NCBI RefSeq assembly: GCF_049275935.1
Contig: NZ_CP184830.1
Span: 3,720,001-3,784,000, forward strand
Length of the DNA stretch: 64,000 nt
Reading direction: 5' to 3'
Source: Endozoicomonas_A sp049275935
GTDB lineage: Bacteria > Pseudomonadota > Gammaproteobacteria > Pseudomonadales > Endozoicomonadaceae
Positions 51,845-60,666 of this stretch are shown here, one piece after another (the first letter of the stretch is position 1; the number at the start of each line of letters is the position of its first letter). The notes under the pieces were generated by a model. That model was not told the origin of the DNA. It searched no databases and saw nothing but the letters and a program-made list of their open reading frames with translations. A program made the translations under genes and the position numbers.

Positions 51845-52876
51845 TTAATAGCTAACTGCCACTCTGACGGGGTCTCCGTCATTCAGTTGCAGCAGGTCTG
51901 TTTCTTTCTGTTTCAGGGTGGGGGCTTGAGGGTTGAAAGCCGTGCTGATGCATCGAAAAGATCGGGCCGATGTATTGGCTACAAGATAGTCGTCGTTTTG
52001 TGTATAAACTGTTTCTCGTTCAGCCGATGTTGTGGATAGATCCGGTTGATGGATCTGGCTGTCACGGAGAGTGGTTAGCCGGTCGGTTCCTGCTTCCAGA
52101 GTGGGGCCAGCATCAAAAATATCCACATACCCCTGATAGCTGAAGCCTTCCCGTTCAAGAATGTTAAACACCGGCTCCCGGTCGGGTCTGGGTTCACCAA
52201 TGACTGCTCTTGCCTGCTTCGGCAGCAGGCGTGTGTAAATCGGATAACGGGGCATCAGGTCAGCAATAAAGTTCTTTTCCTCAAGGCCGGTCAGATAATT
52301 GGCTTTGGACATCGCCATTGGGAAAAAGTGAGCGCCCAGACTGTTCCAGAACGCTGAGTGATTGTTTTCATCAACAACGCCCTGAATTTCTGCCAGAACA
52401 CGGTCAGCAAAACGGTCTCTGTGTTCAGCTATGAACAGCAGCCTGGCACGGCTCAGCAACTGAAGGTTAGACCAGCTGTCGTGTTGTTGAGAGATAAAAA
52501 GAGTGCAAAGGCTGGTGTAACCCGTGTAGTCCTGACAGAGCTTTAAAACCGTCATCCGGTTGATGGTTTGCAGTGTCTCGGAGGCATGAACTTCTTCGTC
52601 GACACGGAAGTTATAGAAAGGCGCCGAAAGACCTGTCGTGGCAATAATGCCAGATATGCCAAGAATCTCCCCCGTCCCCTGATCTTCCAGAACAAAGTGG
52701 TAGCTTTCTTCTCCGGCATCTTCAACGTCCTGACCGAGGGAGTCCCGGGTTTTGCAGATCAATTCTGCCAGATGATCACGATTTGCAGGCAGGGTGGTCA
52801 TTGAGCCTCTGGCGCTGTTGGCCAGTGTTTCCAGAGCACTGAGGTCTTGATAATCAACAGGTCTGACGACTTTCAT
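51845..52876 (-). CDS. arginine/ornithine N-succinyltransferase, second subunit (AruF-type)
   Basis: The 343-residue protein is a clear relative of 49832-50869, sharing VRPVDYQDLSALETLA, DYTGYTSLCTLFISQQHDSWSNLQLLSRARLLFIAEH, NFIADLMPRYPIYTRLLP and GYVDIFDAGPTLEA. In Pseudomonas the two subunits AruF and AruG form a heteromer acting on arginine and ornithine. The start codon overlaps the end of the upstream M20 gene by 4 nt (ATGA), so translation is coupled. Confidence 0.9.
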   Translation of the reverse strand: MKVVRPVDYQDLSALETLANSARGSMTTLPANRDHLAELICKTRDSLGQDVEDAGEESYHFVLEDQGTGEILGISGIIATTGLSAPFYNFRVDEEVHASETLQTINRMTVLKLCQDYTGYTSLCTLFISQQHDSWSNLQLLSRARLLFIAEHRDRFADRVLAEIQGVVDENNHSAFWNSLGAHFFPMAMSKANYLTGLEEKNFIADLMPRYPIYTRLLPKQARAVIGEPRPDREPVFNILEREGFSYQGYVDIFDAGPTLEAGTDRLTTLRDSQIHQPDLSTTSAERETVYTQNDDYLVANTSARSFRCISTAFNPQAPTLKQKETDLLQLNDGDPVRVAVSY

Positions 52877-54135
52877 GGTCGGAACTCTTTGTTTTTCAGC
52901 CAGGCGTTTCCGGTACCCAGGGCTTCATTACGGGCCAGGGTCAGTAGCAGGGCTGCACTCAATTTGGCTCTGGGTATCAGGCTGCTGATTTTCAGGTACT
53001 CCTGTTCACTGTGGATATGCCCACCCTGAACACCCAGAGTATCAATATTGGGAATGCCGGCTGAGGCCAGGTTGTTGCCGTCGCAGCAGCCGCCGGTTGG
53101 CTTTACATCAAGAGTCAGCCCCAGGGCATGACCACACTGTCTGGCCAGCTCAAACAGTTGCTGATTGGCCGGAGTGAGTACCTTGGGCTTTCTGCTAAAG
53201 CCACCGTGAAGTTCCAGACGGATACCGTTGCGACTGCTGATCTCATTGACAATCATTTGCAGTTCCTTAAGGCACCACTGCTCATCTTCCGGTCTCTCCA
53301 GGCGGATATTGAAACGACTTATGCATTGGTCCGGAACAATATTGGTTGCGCCACCACCGTGAATATAGCCGGGATTAAATGTGACGCCTTCCCGCTTTCC
53401 GTTCAGGTCATCCATTGCTGAGACAAAGTCGCACAGGGCACGAATAGCATTTCTTCCCAGATGATGTTCCCTGCCAGCGTGGGCTGCTTTGCCGTAGCAG
53501 ACAGCAGTGAAGTTTCCGCTGCCCTTGCGTTGACCCGCGAAGCTGCCATCCGGGAAGCAGGGTTCGTAAATCATGCCCAGATCTACACGGCTGGCGGCGT
53601 CTTTTATTAACGCAGCAGAACCCGGTGAACCTATTTCTTCATCCGGGTTAAAGAGAATTTCCCAGCCAATTTGATCTGCCCATGGGCTTGCTTCCAGAAT
53701 TTTGAGTGCATTCAGCATCACAATGATGCCGCCTTTCAAATCGGTGACACCCGGACCATTGATAGTATCTTCATCAAGTTGAATAACCTTCTGGAAAGAG
53801 CTGTCTTTTGGGAACACAGTGTCCATATGGCCGCACAGGAAAACCTGCAGGGGCGCCTCGGGGCGCTTACGGATTCTCAGGGCCTTGCCCAATGTGTGTT
53901 GAATCACTTCCCCCTGGTCATTAATTACTTCATAAGGTTCCAGGTCAATGACTTCCTGTTTTCCACCCAGAGGTGCAGTCATTTGTCTGAGGCGTTCCAT
54001 CACCTGATTAACGCCCGTGGCATTGAGACTGCCAGAGTTGATTTCAGCCAGTTCAATGGTGTGTAGAAGCATCTCTGCCTGAAGGCTGTCCAGACGGGTT
54101 AGCAGGGATTGTAGCGGGGCAAGAAGGTCGGACAT
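52873..54135 (-). CDS. M20 family metallopeptidase/hydrolase
   Basis: The 420-residue di-zinc hydrolase has CGHMDTVFPKDS (first His and Asp), GPGVTDLKGGIIVML (bridging Asp), FNPDEEIGSPGS (catalytic Glu pair) and VQGGHIHSEQEYLKIS (late His), with a dimerisation domain around GNFTAVCYGKAAHAGREHH. The pattern is nearest to carboxypeptidase G2/ArgE-like enzymes that cleave N-acyl amino acids. Within this operon it could hydrolyse an N-acyl glutamate or related compound. No astE (an M14-type enzyme) is seen in the window, so it might replace it; this is inference. Confidence 0.87.
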   Translation of the reverse strand: MSDLLAPLQSLLTRLDSLQAEMLLHTIELAEINSGSLNATGVNQVMERLRQMTAPLGGKQEVIDLEPYEVINDQGEVIQHTLGKALRIRKRPEAPLQVFLCGHMDTVFPKDSSFQKVIQLDEDTINGPGVTDLKGGIIVMLNALKILEASPWADQIGWEILFNPDEEIGSPGSAALIKDAASRVDLGMIYEPCFPDGSFAGQRKGSGNFTAVCYGKAAHAGREHHLGRNAIRALCDFVSAMDDLNGKREGVTFNPGYIHGGGATNIVPDQCISRFNIRLERPEDEQWCLKELQMIVNEISSRNGIRLELHGGFSRKPKVLTPANQQLFELARQCGHALGLTLDVKPTGGCCDGNNLASAGIPNIDTLGVQGGHIHSEQEYLKISSLIPRAKLSAALLLTLARNEALGTGNAWLKNKEFRP

Positions 54136-54244
54136 GAAACACCATTTTCAGAGATGTTTTTTGTTGAAATGCACACTAATGCGGCATTCTCTTCTGATTA
54201 AAGAGGGGCACCGGCCAGAAGCAAGAGACCGGTGCAGTGGTTAA

Positions 54245-55459
54245 TTATGAATTGACTACCTTGGCAATTGCCCGTTCCAGTGCTGCCATACCTTCACGGA
54301 TATCTTCATCCGGGATGATCAGTGAGGGGGCCATTCTCAGCACATTCGGGCCAGCAACCAGCATCATCAGACCTTCTTCAGCAGCAGCAGCCAGAAAGTC
54401 TTTGGCTTTGCCGTGCCAGTTTTCGGTCAGCTCTGCACCCATCAGCAAACCTTTGCCACGAACTTCGCTGAAGATGCCATAGACTTTGTTAATGCGTTCC
54501 AGCTCGCTTCGAAAGAGTTCGTGTTTGCTGCTGACATTGGCCAGAACCTGATCGTTGTGGATCAGGTTGATGGTTTCAAGAGCGACAGCGCAGGCCAGCG
54601 GGTTACCGCCATAGGTGCTGCCGTGGCTGCCAAAGCCGAAGCTTTTGGCCACCTCGTCGGTGGTCAGCATGGCAGCTACGGGGAAGCCACCGCCTAGTGA
54701 TTTGGCTGTGGTCAGAATGTCTGGAATGACACCGGTGGTCATGTAAGCATAAAACTCACCGGAACGGCCTACACCGGTTTGCACTTCATCCAAAACCATC
54801 AGAGCTTTGTGTTCATCACATAGTGCTCTTATGCCCTTCAGGAACTCTGGGTCCGCCGGGATTACCCCACCTTCACCCTGGATCGGTTCCAGAACGACCG
54901 CACAGGTCTTGTCTGAAATGGCTGCTTTCAGGGCCTCCAGATCGTTGTAGGGTAGATGAGTCACACCGGCGGGGACCGGCGCATAACCTTCACAGTAACT
55001 TGGCTGGCCTCCCACTGTTACAGCAAACAGGCTGCGACCGTGGAAGGAGCTTTTGAAGGATATGATTTCATGCTTTTCAGGGCCAACATGATCAAAAGAA
55101 TACTTTCTGGCCAGTTTGAAGGCTGCTTCGTTGGCTTCGGTGCCCGAGTTACAGAAGAATACTTTATCGGCAAAGGAGATCTCGGTCAGGCGCTGGGCCA
55201 GAGCCAGAGCAGGCTCATTGGTGTAAACATTACTCATATGCCAGAGCTTTTCACTCTGTTCCTTGAGAGTCTTTACCAGCCGAGGGTGGCAGTGGCCAAG
55301 AGCATTAACGGCAATACCCCCTGCGAAATCGATGTATTCTCGGCCTTCCTGATCCCAGACTCGTGAACCTTTTCCGCGAACGGGAATCATCGCCTGTGGT
55401 GCATAGTTAGGCACCATGACTTCATCGAAGGTCGCTCTGTTAACGGAGTATTCGCTCAT
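54245..55459 (-). CDS. astC: succinylornithine/acetylornithine aminotransferase
   Basis: The 404-residue class III PLP aminotransferase shows YIDFAGGIAVNALGH, FFCNSGTEANEAAFKLARK, SFKSSFHGRSLFAVTVGG, the PLP Asp in LMVLDEVQTGVGRSG, and the PLP Lys in ILTTAKSLGGGFPVAA. It converts succinylornithine to succinylglutamate semialdehyde and, as in many bacteria, may also serve arginine synthesis (ArgD). It is the first gene of the leftward ast operon. Confidence 0.93.
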   Translation of the reverse strand: MSEYSVNRATFDEVMVPNYAPQAMIPVRGKGSRVWDQEGREYIDFAGGIAVNALGHCHPRLVKTLKEQSEKLWHMSNVYTNEPALALAQRLTEISFADKVFFCNSGTEANEAAFKLARKYSFDHVGPEKHEIISFKSSFHGRSLFAVTVGGQPSYCEGYAPVPAGVTHLPYNDLEALKAAISDKTCAVVLEPIQGEGGVIPADPEFLKGIRALCDEHKALMVLDEVQTGVGRSGEFYAYMTTGVIPDILTTAKSLGGGFPVAAMLTTDEVAKSFGFGSHGSTYGGNPLACAVALETINLIHNDQVLANVSSKHELFRSELERINKVYGIFSEVRGKGLLMGAELTENWHGKAKDFLAAAAEEGLMMLVAGPNVLRMAPSLIIPDEDIREGMAALERAIAKVVNS

Positions 55460-55728
55460 TTCTTGTCCTCGGTGTACATGGTTTTTATATAGTGAGCGTC
55501 TTTCAACAGGGTAGAGACTGAAATGCGCTGCTTCCGATCATGGCTGATTTATCATGAACTTATTTATTGTTTTGGCCGCTTGCCTATCCACTATAGATCA
55601 AAGTCGGATCGAACAGTTTACACCAGGCGACCTGAAGTTTTCTCTGAGGATCATTTGCTGAGAAACTTTTTTTCTGAACAGCTCTGCTATTTTTTATCTT
55701 CAGGTTCCCATCACAGTGATATGAGGTT
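55460..55728. other. divergent promoter region astC / methyltransferase
   Basis: These 269 bp separate the ast operon from the rightward methyltransferase gene and must hold both promoters. No confident sigma70 pair or ArgR box was identified by eye. Confidence 0.4.
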
Positions 55729-56421
55729 ATGGAGTACTCAGAAGAGATAGCAAGGGCTTATGCCGAAGAGAAAAACCACCTCGGATTTATGATCCGCAGA
55801 GACCTGCCTGGAATCCTGGATAAATACGTTAAAGTGGGAGCCCGGGCGCTGGACTATGGTTGCGGTGCAGGATTGATGATTCCGCTATTAAAAGATGCCG
55901 GGTTTGATGTAGAGGGTATGGATATTTCAGACAGTATGCTCCATCAGGCTATAAAGGATCATCAGAACACGGTATTTACCCGCATTCATTCCGCAGCTAT
56001 TCCTCGTCCCGATGCGTCTTATGATTTGGTGATGTTGTCTTATGTTCTGGTTGAAATAGACTCTTTATCTGAAATGGAGGCGGTGATCCGCGAAGTGAAA
56101 AGGGTACTAAAGCCCGATGGTGCGGCGATAGTGATTGTCAGTTCAGAGCAAAAGTTCAAGGGCAACTGGTTGACGATCGATAATGACTTCCCTCAAAACA
56201 GGGAGCTTACCAGTGGCTGTCGAGTTAAATGCTCTGTGGCGGATTCGGGGGTGGTCTTTGAAGATTTTTTCTGGACTGATGAGGACTACCGCTCAGTATT
56301 CTCTCTGTCGAATTTGAACCTGCTGGCGTTTAGTCAGCCTCTGGGGACGGCAGATGACGGGATGCCGTGGAAGGACGAGCTTCATTCACCTTTGTTCAGT
56401 ATTTACATTTTGGGGCATTGA
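55729..56421 (+). CDS. class I SAM-dependent methyltransferase
   Basis: The 230-residue protein has motif I ALDYGCGAGLM (residues 40-50), motif II VEGMDISDSML, motif IV-like PDASYDLVMLSYVLVEI and RVLKPDGAAIVIVSS. The substrate is not inferable. It lies between the ast operon and its probable regulator but is not obviously linked to either. Confidence 0.85.
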   Translation: MEYSEEIARAYAEEKNHLGFMIRRDLPGILDKYVKVGARALDYGCGAGLMIPLLKDAGFDVEGMDISDSMLHQAIKDHQNTVFTRIHSAAIPRPDASYDLVMLSYVLVEIDSLSEMEAVIREVKRVLKPDGAAIVIVSSEQKFKGNWLTIDNDFPQNRELTSGCRVKCSVADSGVVFEDFFWTDEDYRSVFSLSNLNLLAFSQPLGTADDGMPWKDELHSPLFSIYILGH

Positions 56422-56618
56422 CTGGCCATTGTCCTGATCTGAGCTGCAAGGCTTATTTCTGTACTGAAAGAAGATGCCTTTAGTTGTTATGATGAATTTT
56501 TCAGAGTCTGGCTTCTGTCCATAGAGATATCATCAGGCACGCTTTACGAGTATTTTTTCCCTATGAAGAATAATTCTTTTTTCGGTTCCGGAGATTGCAG
56601 CGCAGAAAGGAGCTATGG

Positions 56619-57518
56619 GTGAGTAAGCCTTGCAAAGTCGGTTTTCTTTTATATCCCGACTTCTCTTTGCTGGGGTTGTCTTCAGCCCTTGAAGTGCTGA
56701 GAGCAGTTAATCAGGCGACCGGACAGTGCGTTTATGAGAGTGCTGTCATTGCAGAATCATCGGTCACGAGTAACCTGGGTCTTTCCATTGAGCCCTCTCA
56801 GTCGGCGTTGGAATTCATGGATGTGGTGATTCTGGTCGCTTCAAAAACAGGTGTTCAGATTCCTTCTGCCGCATTGTCCGAGGCATCTGTTTTGGGCGGG
56901 ATTGGCAAAGGCGCCAACCTGTTGGCGAGTGCAGGCCTTCTTGATGGTTATCGTGCTCGACTGGAAGGGGCCGCTGATGCCCTTCAGGAACTCTATCCCC
57001 GGGTGGTGTTGAGCCAGACGACTTTTGAACTGGACCGAAACAGAATGACCTGTGGCGCAGGCATGGCTGCTATGGATATGACGCTCTCTTTGGTCGCCCG
57101 GGAGCAGGGGGGTTATCTTGCTGCCAGTGTATCAGAATTATTGGTCAGGGATCGTCTTGGTGGGCTGGGGACTTCTTCTTTTGTCGCGCCCCCCGTCAGA
57201 AAGCAGCAACCACAGATTGAGGAAGCAACAGAGTTGATGGCTGCCAATATAGAAGAGCCACTGGGTGCCGATGAACTGGCTTCTCTGGTGGGTATTTCCC
57301 GTAGACAGTTGGAACGACTGTTTCGAAAATATCTGGATACTGTGCCTTCCAGGCACTACTTGAAGCTCAGGCTTGAGTGCGCCAGAAAGCTGCTCAGGGA
57401 GACTGACAGGCCGGTAGTGGATGTGGGGGTTGCTTGTGGCTTCTCTAATGCTTCACATTTCAGCACGGCGTATAAAAACCATTTTGATCTGACGCCCAGG
57501 GAAGAGCGGCAATCGTAA
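56619..57518 (+). CDS. GlxA-family AraC-type regulator, ArgR-like
   Basis: The 299-residue protein joins an N-terminal DJ-1/PfpI-like domain (KVGFLLYPDFSLLGLSSALEVLRAVN, CGAGMAAMDMTLSLVA) to a C-terminal AraC DNA-binding domain with two helix-turn-helix motifs (LGADELASLVGISRRQLERLF and VVDVGVACGFSNASHFSTAYKNHF). Pseudomonas ArgR, which activates the aru genes, has this architecture, and the gene lies close to ast here. The GTG at 56619 with AAAGGAG is preferred; the frame runs to a TTG at 56595. Related CdhR-type regulators are an alternative. Confidence 0.82.
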   Translation: MSKPCKVGFLLYPDFSLLGLSSALEVLRAVNQATGQCVYESAVIAESSVTSNLGLSIEPSQSALEFMDVVILVASKTGVQIPSAALSEASVLGGIGKGANLLASAGLLDGYRARLEGAADALQELYPRVVLSQTTFELDRNRMTCGAGMAAMDMTLSLVAREQGGYLAASVSELLVRDRLGGLGTSSFVAPPVRKQQPQIEEATELMAANIEEPLGADELASLVGISRRQLERLFRKYLDTVPSRHYLKLRLECARKLLRETDRPVVDVGVACGFSNASHFSTAYKNHFDLTPREERQS

Positions 57519-57560
57519 GTTAGCCTTCTACAGTAGCCAGCGCACCACCGGAGCAAGATA

Positions 57561-58715
57561 TCAATACAGGCTGAAAACCTGCCTGCCGTCGATAAAAGTC
57601 ATCAGGACCTCGTGATTTTTGTTCATAACCGCTATGGATGCACGCTTACCGACCTTAATGCTGCCCAGTTCGTCCTGCAGGCCGAGCAAAGTCGCTGGTG
57701 TCAGAGAAGCCATGTGAACAGCGCTCAGAGGGTCTACAGCCACTTTTTCGATCATGTTGGCGACGGCACGATTCAGTGTCAGGGTGCTTCCTGCCAGAGC
57801 ACCCGATTCGGTTCTGGCAACACCGTCTTTGACATGAACTGTCAACAGTCCCAGCTGGTATTCCCCGTCGCTCAATCCACCTGCACAGATGCAATCGGTG
57901 ATCAAAGCGGTTTTATCAGCCCCTTTGAGACGGTAAACCAGGTCCATCACTATGGGGTCAACATGAACTCCGTCTGCTATCAATTCTGCATAGATATCCC
58001 GGTGGTGCAGAACAGCACCGGCGGTACCGGGTTGACGATGATGCAATCCGAGCATCTGGTTAAAAATATGAACGCCGCCCACGGCTCCCGCTGCAAAGGC
58101 TTTCTTGCAGACATCGTAAGTAGCGCCTGTGTGTCCAATCATGACGCGGACATTCTTGCTGGTCAGGTATTCAATTGCTTCAATGCCGCCCTCAATTTCA
58201 GGGGCCAGAGCCAGTGAGCGAAGGGTGCCACCCGATGCTGCCAGCAACTCGTCGAGTCTTTCTTTTGTGGGCTTCAGGAAGTAGCTGCTTTCATGGGCGC
58301 CTTTGAAACGTTCGGAAAAAAATAGGGCTTCACTGTAGGAACCCAGCACTTCTGCACCCTCAACGCCCTGCTCGATACAGTGCTTGACGTTTCTCAGGGC
58401 CGCGAGGTTTCTTTCCCAGGTATCAGTAACGGTGGTGGCAAGAAAGCCTACGACACCTTTAGCAGCAATGGTTTTTGAGATGGTGTTAATGGCTTCGCGG
58501 CTGGCATCCATGACGTCAAAGCCACCGCTGCCATGAATATGCAGATCAATGAGGCCGGGGACAATTTGACTGTCTCCCAGATCCGTGATCACCGCGCCTT
58601 CTTCAGGCACACAGTCAATAGCGGCAATACGGCCGTCCGTTATTTTTAGAAAACTGTCCTGAAGAATGCCTTCTTCAGTGAAGATCTTTTTTGCCTTCAG
58701 ATAAAAAGTCGTCAT
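57561..58715 (-). CDS. nagA: N-acetylglucosamine-6-phosphate deacetylase
   Basis: NagA removes acetate from GlcNAc-6-P in amino-sugar and chitin-derived sugar use. The 384-residue amidohydrolase has the metal-binding PGLIDLHIHGSGG (HxH), RVMIGHTGATY, GGVHIFNQM and the catalytic Asp in ALITDCICAGGLSDG. The usual LEGPF is replaced by YSEALFF, which still offers a Glu. nagB or a nag transporter is not adjacent. Confidence 0.9.
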   Translation of the reverse strand: MTTFYLKAKKIFTEEGILQDSFLKITDGRIAAIDCVPEEGAVITDLGDSQIVPGLIDLHIHGSGGFDVMDASREAINTISKTIAAKGVVGFLATTVTDTWERNLAALRNVKHCIEQGVEGAEVLGSYSEALFFSERFKGAHESSYFLKPTKERLDELLAASGGTLRSLALAPEIEGGIEAIEYLTSKNVRVMIGHTGATYDVCKKAFAAGAVGGVHIFNQMLGLHHRQPGTAGAVLHHRDIYAELIADGVHVDPIVMDLVYRLKGADKTALITDCICAGGLSDGEYQLGLLTVHVKDGVARTESGALAGSTLTLNRAVANMIEKVAVDPLSAVHMASLTPATLLGLQDELGSIKVGKRASIAVMNKNHEVLMTFIDGRQVFSLY

Positions 58716-58838
58716 GTCTCAGACCTGTCAGCAGGAAAATGACCATGATTGTACCATGACGCTAAACGGGCTCCGTAGGGTTATGATTACCTATGCTCAG
58801 GTGAGAATGCTCAGGAGCAGTGAGGTGATCATCGGTTC

Positions 58839-59495
58839 TCACCGGGGTGAGCTGACCCTGAGGATTTCTTCACGCACTTCGGTGAGTGCTTCCCGAAAGC
58901 TGCCATCGTATTGCTGCAATTTTTCGATGACCTCAGGCAGCATGTCCTTTAACATGCGTCCCGGATGTTCAGGCAGGGTTTCTGGCATCTGGCTTAATAC
59001 CTGGTTCATTCTGCCTTCTGCCTGAATGACGATGGATTTCAGACGTTCAAACTCCAACCCCTGACTCTCCAGACTGACTTTTCTGCCAGAGCGCGACAGC
59101 GCCAGCTTATCAAGCATTGCCTGAAGCTTGATGTCGTGGTTTCCCAACATCCCTTCAATGTGCTGAAGGCCAGCCAGGTAGGCTGACGCGCTTGCTTTTC
59201 CGACGGGCGCAACAGGGGTTGCTTTGACGGCATCAGAAGCTTCTGTTAAGGCCACTTCTGGCTGTTTACCCTGAGCCATGTCTGCCCTGTAGGGACTGAT
59301 AGCGGCAATCTGCCCCAGGAGTTCATGGATGACGGCGTAATTGAATTGCAACATCTCTTCCATGTGGCTTTTCAGGTCTTGAAAAGTGAATTTTACTTCT
59401 TCTTCAACCTGTTGCTCAGCGGAAAGGCCCAATTCAGGATCTTGTCGAGGGCTTGAGGGGGAAATGGGGCGATTATTGACGTCTTCGATGGCCAT
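58839..59495 (-). CDS. hypothetical coiled-coil protein
   Basis: No family is recognised. The 218-residue product starts with a proline/serine-rich segment (NNRPISPSSPRQDPEL) followed by amphipathic helical stretches (EEVKFTFQDLKSHMEEMLQ, HDIKLQAMLDKLALSRSG, MLKDMLPEVIEKLQQYDGSF). It has no signal peptide or membrane segment. The N-terminal composition is like that of other effector candidates in the window, but the gene stands among metabolic genes. Confidence 0.6.
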   Translation of the reverse strand: MAIEDVNNRPISPSSPRQDPELGLSAEQQVEEEVKFTFQDLKSHMEEMLQFNYAVIHELLGQIAAISPYRADMAQGKQPEVALTEASDAVKATPVAPVGKASASAYLAGLQHIEGMLGNHDIKLQAMLDKLALSRSGRKVSLESQGLEFERLKSIVIQAEGRMNQVLSQMPETLPEHPGRMLKDMLPEVIEKLQQYDGSFREALTEVREEILRVSSPR

Positions 59496-59606
59496 AAGAA
59501 ATCCGTTTCTGTTGATCGATAGATCTAATTTTAGTCCGACTTAAGACAGCTTTGGCTTGAAAGCATAAGTCTGACCCGTCAAAGACGCCTCCTGAATCAG
59601 GGGTAT

Positions 59607-60461
59607 TTATTTTTCCGCCACAGCGCCTTTGTTAAATCCTTCAAAAGCCACAACCCGGACTGAGTGATTCGGGGTACGGGCTTTCAGGGTGGTTGCAATG
59701 TGTTCTGCCAGAAGTTCCACGGTACTGTCAGTATCAATCAGGTAGCAGCGGTCTTCTGCCAGAGTCAGCTCGAAGTAGCCCTGGTCTGAGGTATAGCCAA
59801 AGCGAAAGTGATCCCGCCTGCCTATGGTCACTTTTTCCAGCAGGTCTTCACGGGTGGCGATGTAGATATCTTTCCAGTTTTCGGCCCAGTCTGCTTCGAG
59901 CGTCGGGTCGCGCTTTCCGTCCAGGTAGATGTGGATAGGAGAACGGTGGCCATGGGCAATTCGCTGGCAGTCGCCCAGATGTTTTTTCAGGCCGTGGCTG
60001 TAGTGGTAGAAAGCACCAGAAAACTGTTCAGGATAAATATCCAGTTCAACACCGATGACATTGTCTGGCAGTTCATCCAGCAAGGTTTTTTCGAGAAAGG
60101 GGGTCAGAGCTTCAGGGGTTATTTCCTGAGCATTGACCAGTAAAATTGCAGGGGCGGGAGCCTTGCATTCGATGACATCACCGGTACTGGTCTGCATGTT
60201 GACAGAAAGGCATTCTTCGCTCTCTGTTTTGACGGTTATTGCTCCGTGAGAAGCAGGCACAAGCAGGCGGTGGTCGGCAAGAATGTCCAGAGAAGCCTTG
60301 ATCTGCTTTTTGACATGGCCGAAGTCAAAGACCATGCCCTGTTCATCCAGGTCGCCCCGAAGCACGACATCGACCAGCCAGGTTTCCCCTACAACCCCGC
60401 GTTCCGGAGAAAGGTAACTGAAATCAAGTGTGGTGAGTTGATTGACGAACAGTGCGGTCAT
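59607..60461 (-). CDS. double-domain 6-pyruvoyl-tetrahydropterin synthase/QueD-like protein
   Basis: The 284-residue protein looks like two tandem T-fold halves: residues 1-130 with FVNQLTTLDFSYLS, FDFGHVKKQIKASLDILADHRLLVPA, and residues 155-284 with AFYHYSHGLKKHLGDCQRIAHGHRSPIHIYLDG and HFRFGYTSDQGYFELTLAEDRCYLIDTDSTVELLAEHI. The HGH triplet fits the zinc-site motif of 6-carboxytetrahydropterin synthases. Whether both halves are catalytic is unclear. No queC/queE neighbour is present. Confidence 0.8.
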   Translation of the reverse strand: MTALFVNQLTTLDFSYLSPERGVVGETWLVDVVLRGDLDEQGMVFDFGHVKKQIKASLDILADHRLLVPASHGAITVKTESEECLSVNMQTSTGDVIECKAPAPAILLVNAQEITPEALTPFLEKTLLDELPDNVIGVELDIYPEQFSGAFYHYSHGLKKHLGDCQRIAHGHRSPIHIYLDGKRDPTLEADWAENWKDIYIATREDLLEKVTIGRRDHFRFGYTSDQGYFELTLAEDRCYLIDTDSTVELLAEHIATTLKARTPNHSVRVVAFEGFNKGAVAEK

Positions 60462-60666
60462 TGGTTTCTGGTTCTACTGTGATTGAAGAAAACGGGGTGA
60501 AGAAAAATAATGAGTTAAAGAGCAATTGTAACTCATTTCTCGAGGCGATTCAGTGCCCGGCTAAATTCTGTGGAATGGATTTTCATTTGGCCGCCCAGTG
60601 AATTGTTGCGGGGATTTAGCTTATTATTCATCGCATCCTGAACACCTGAAAACCTTGGAGTCCATT

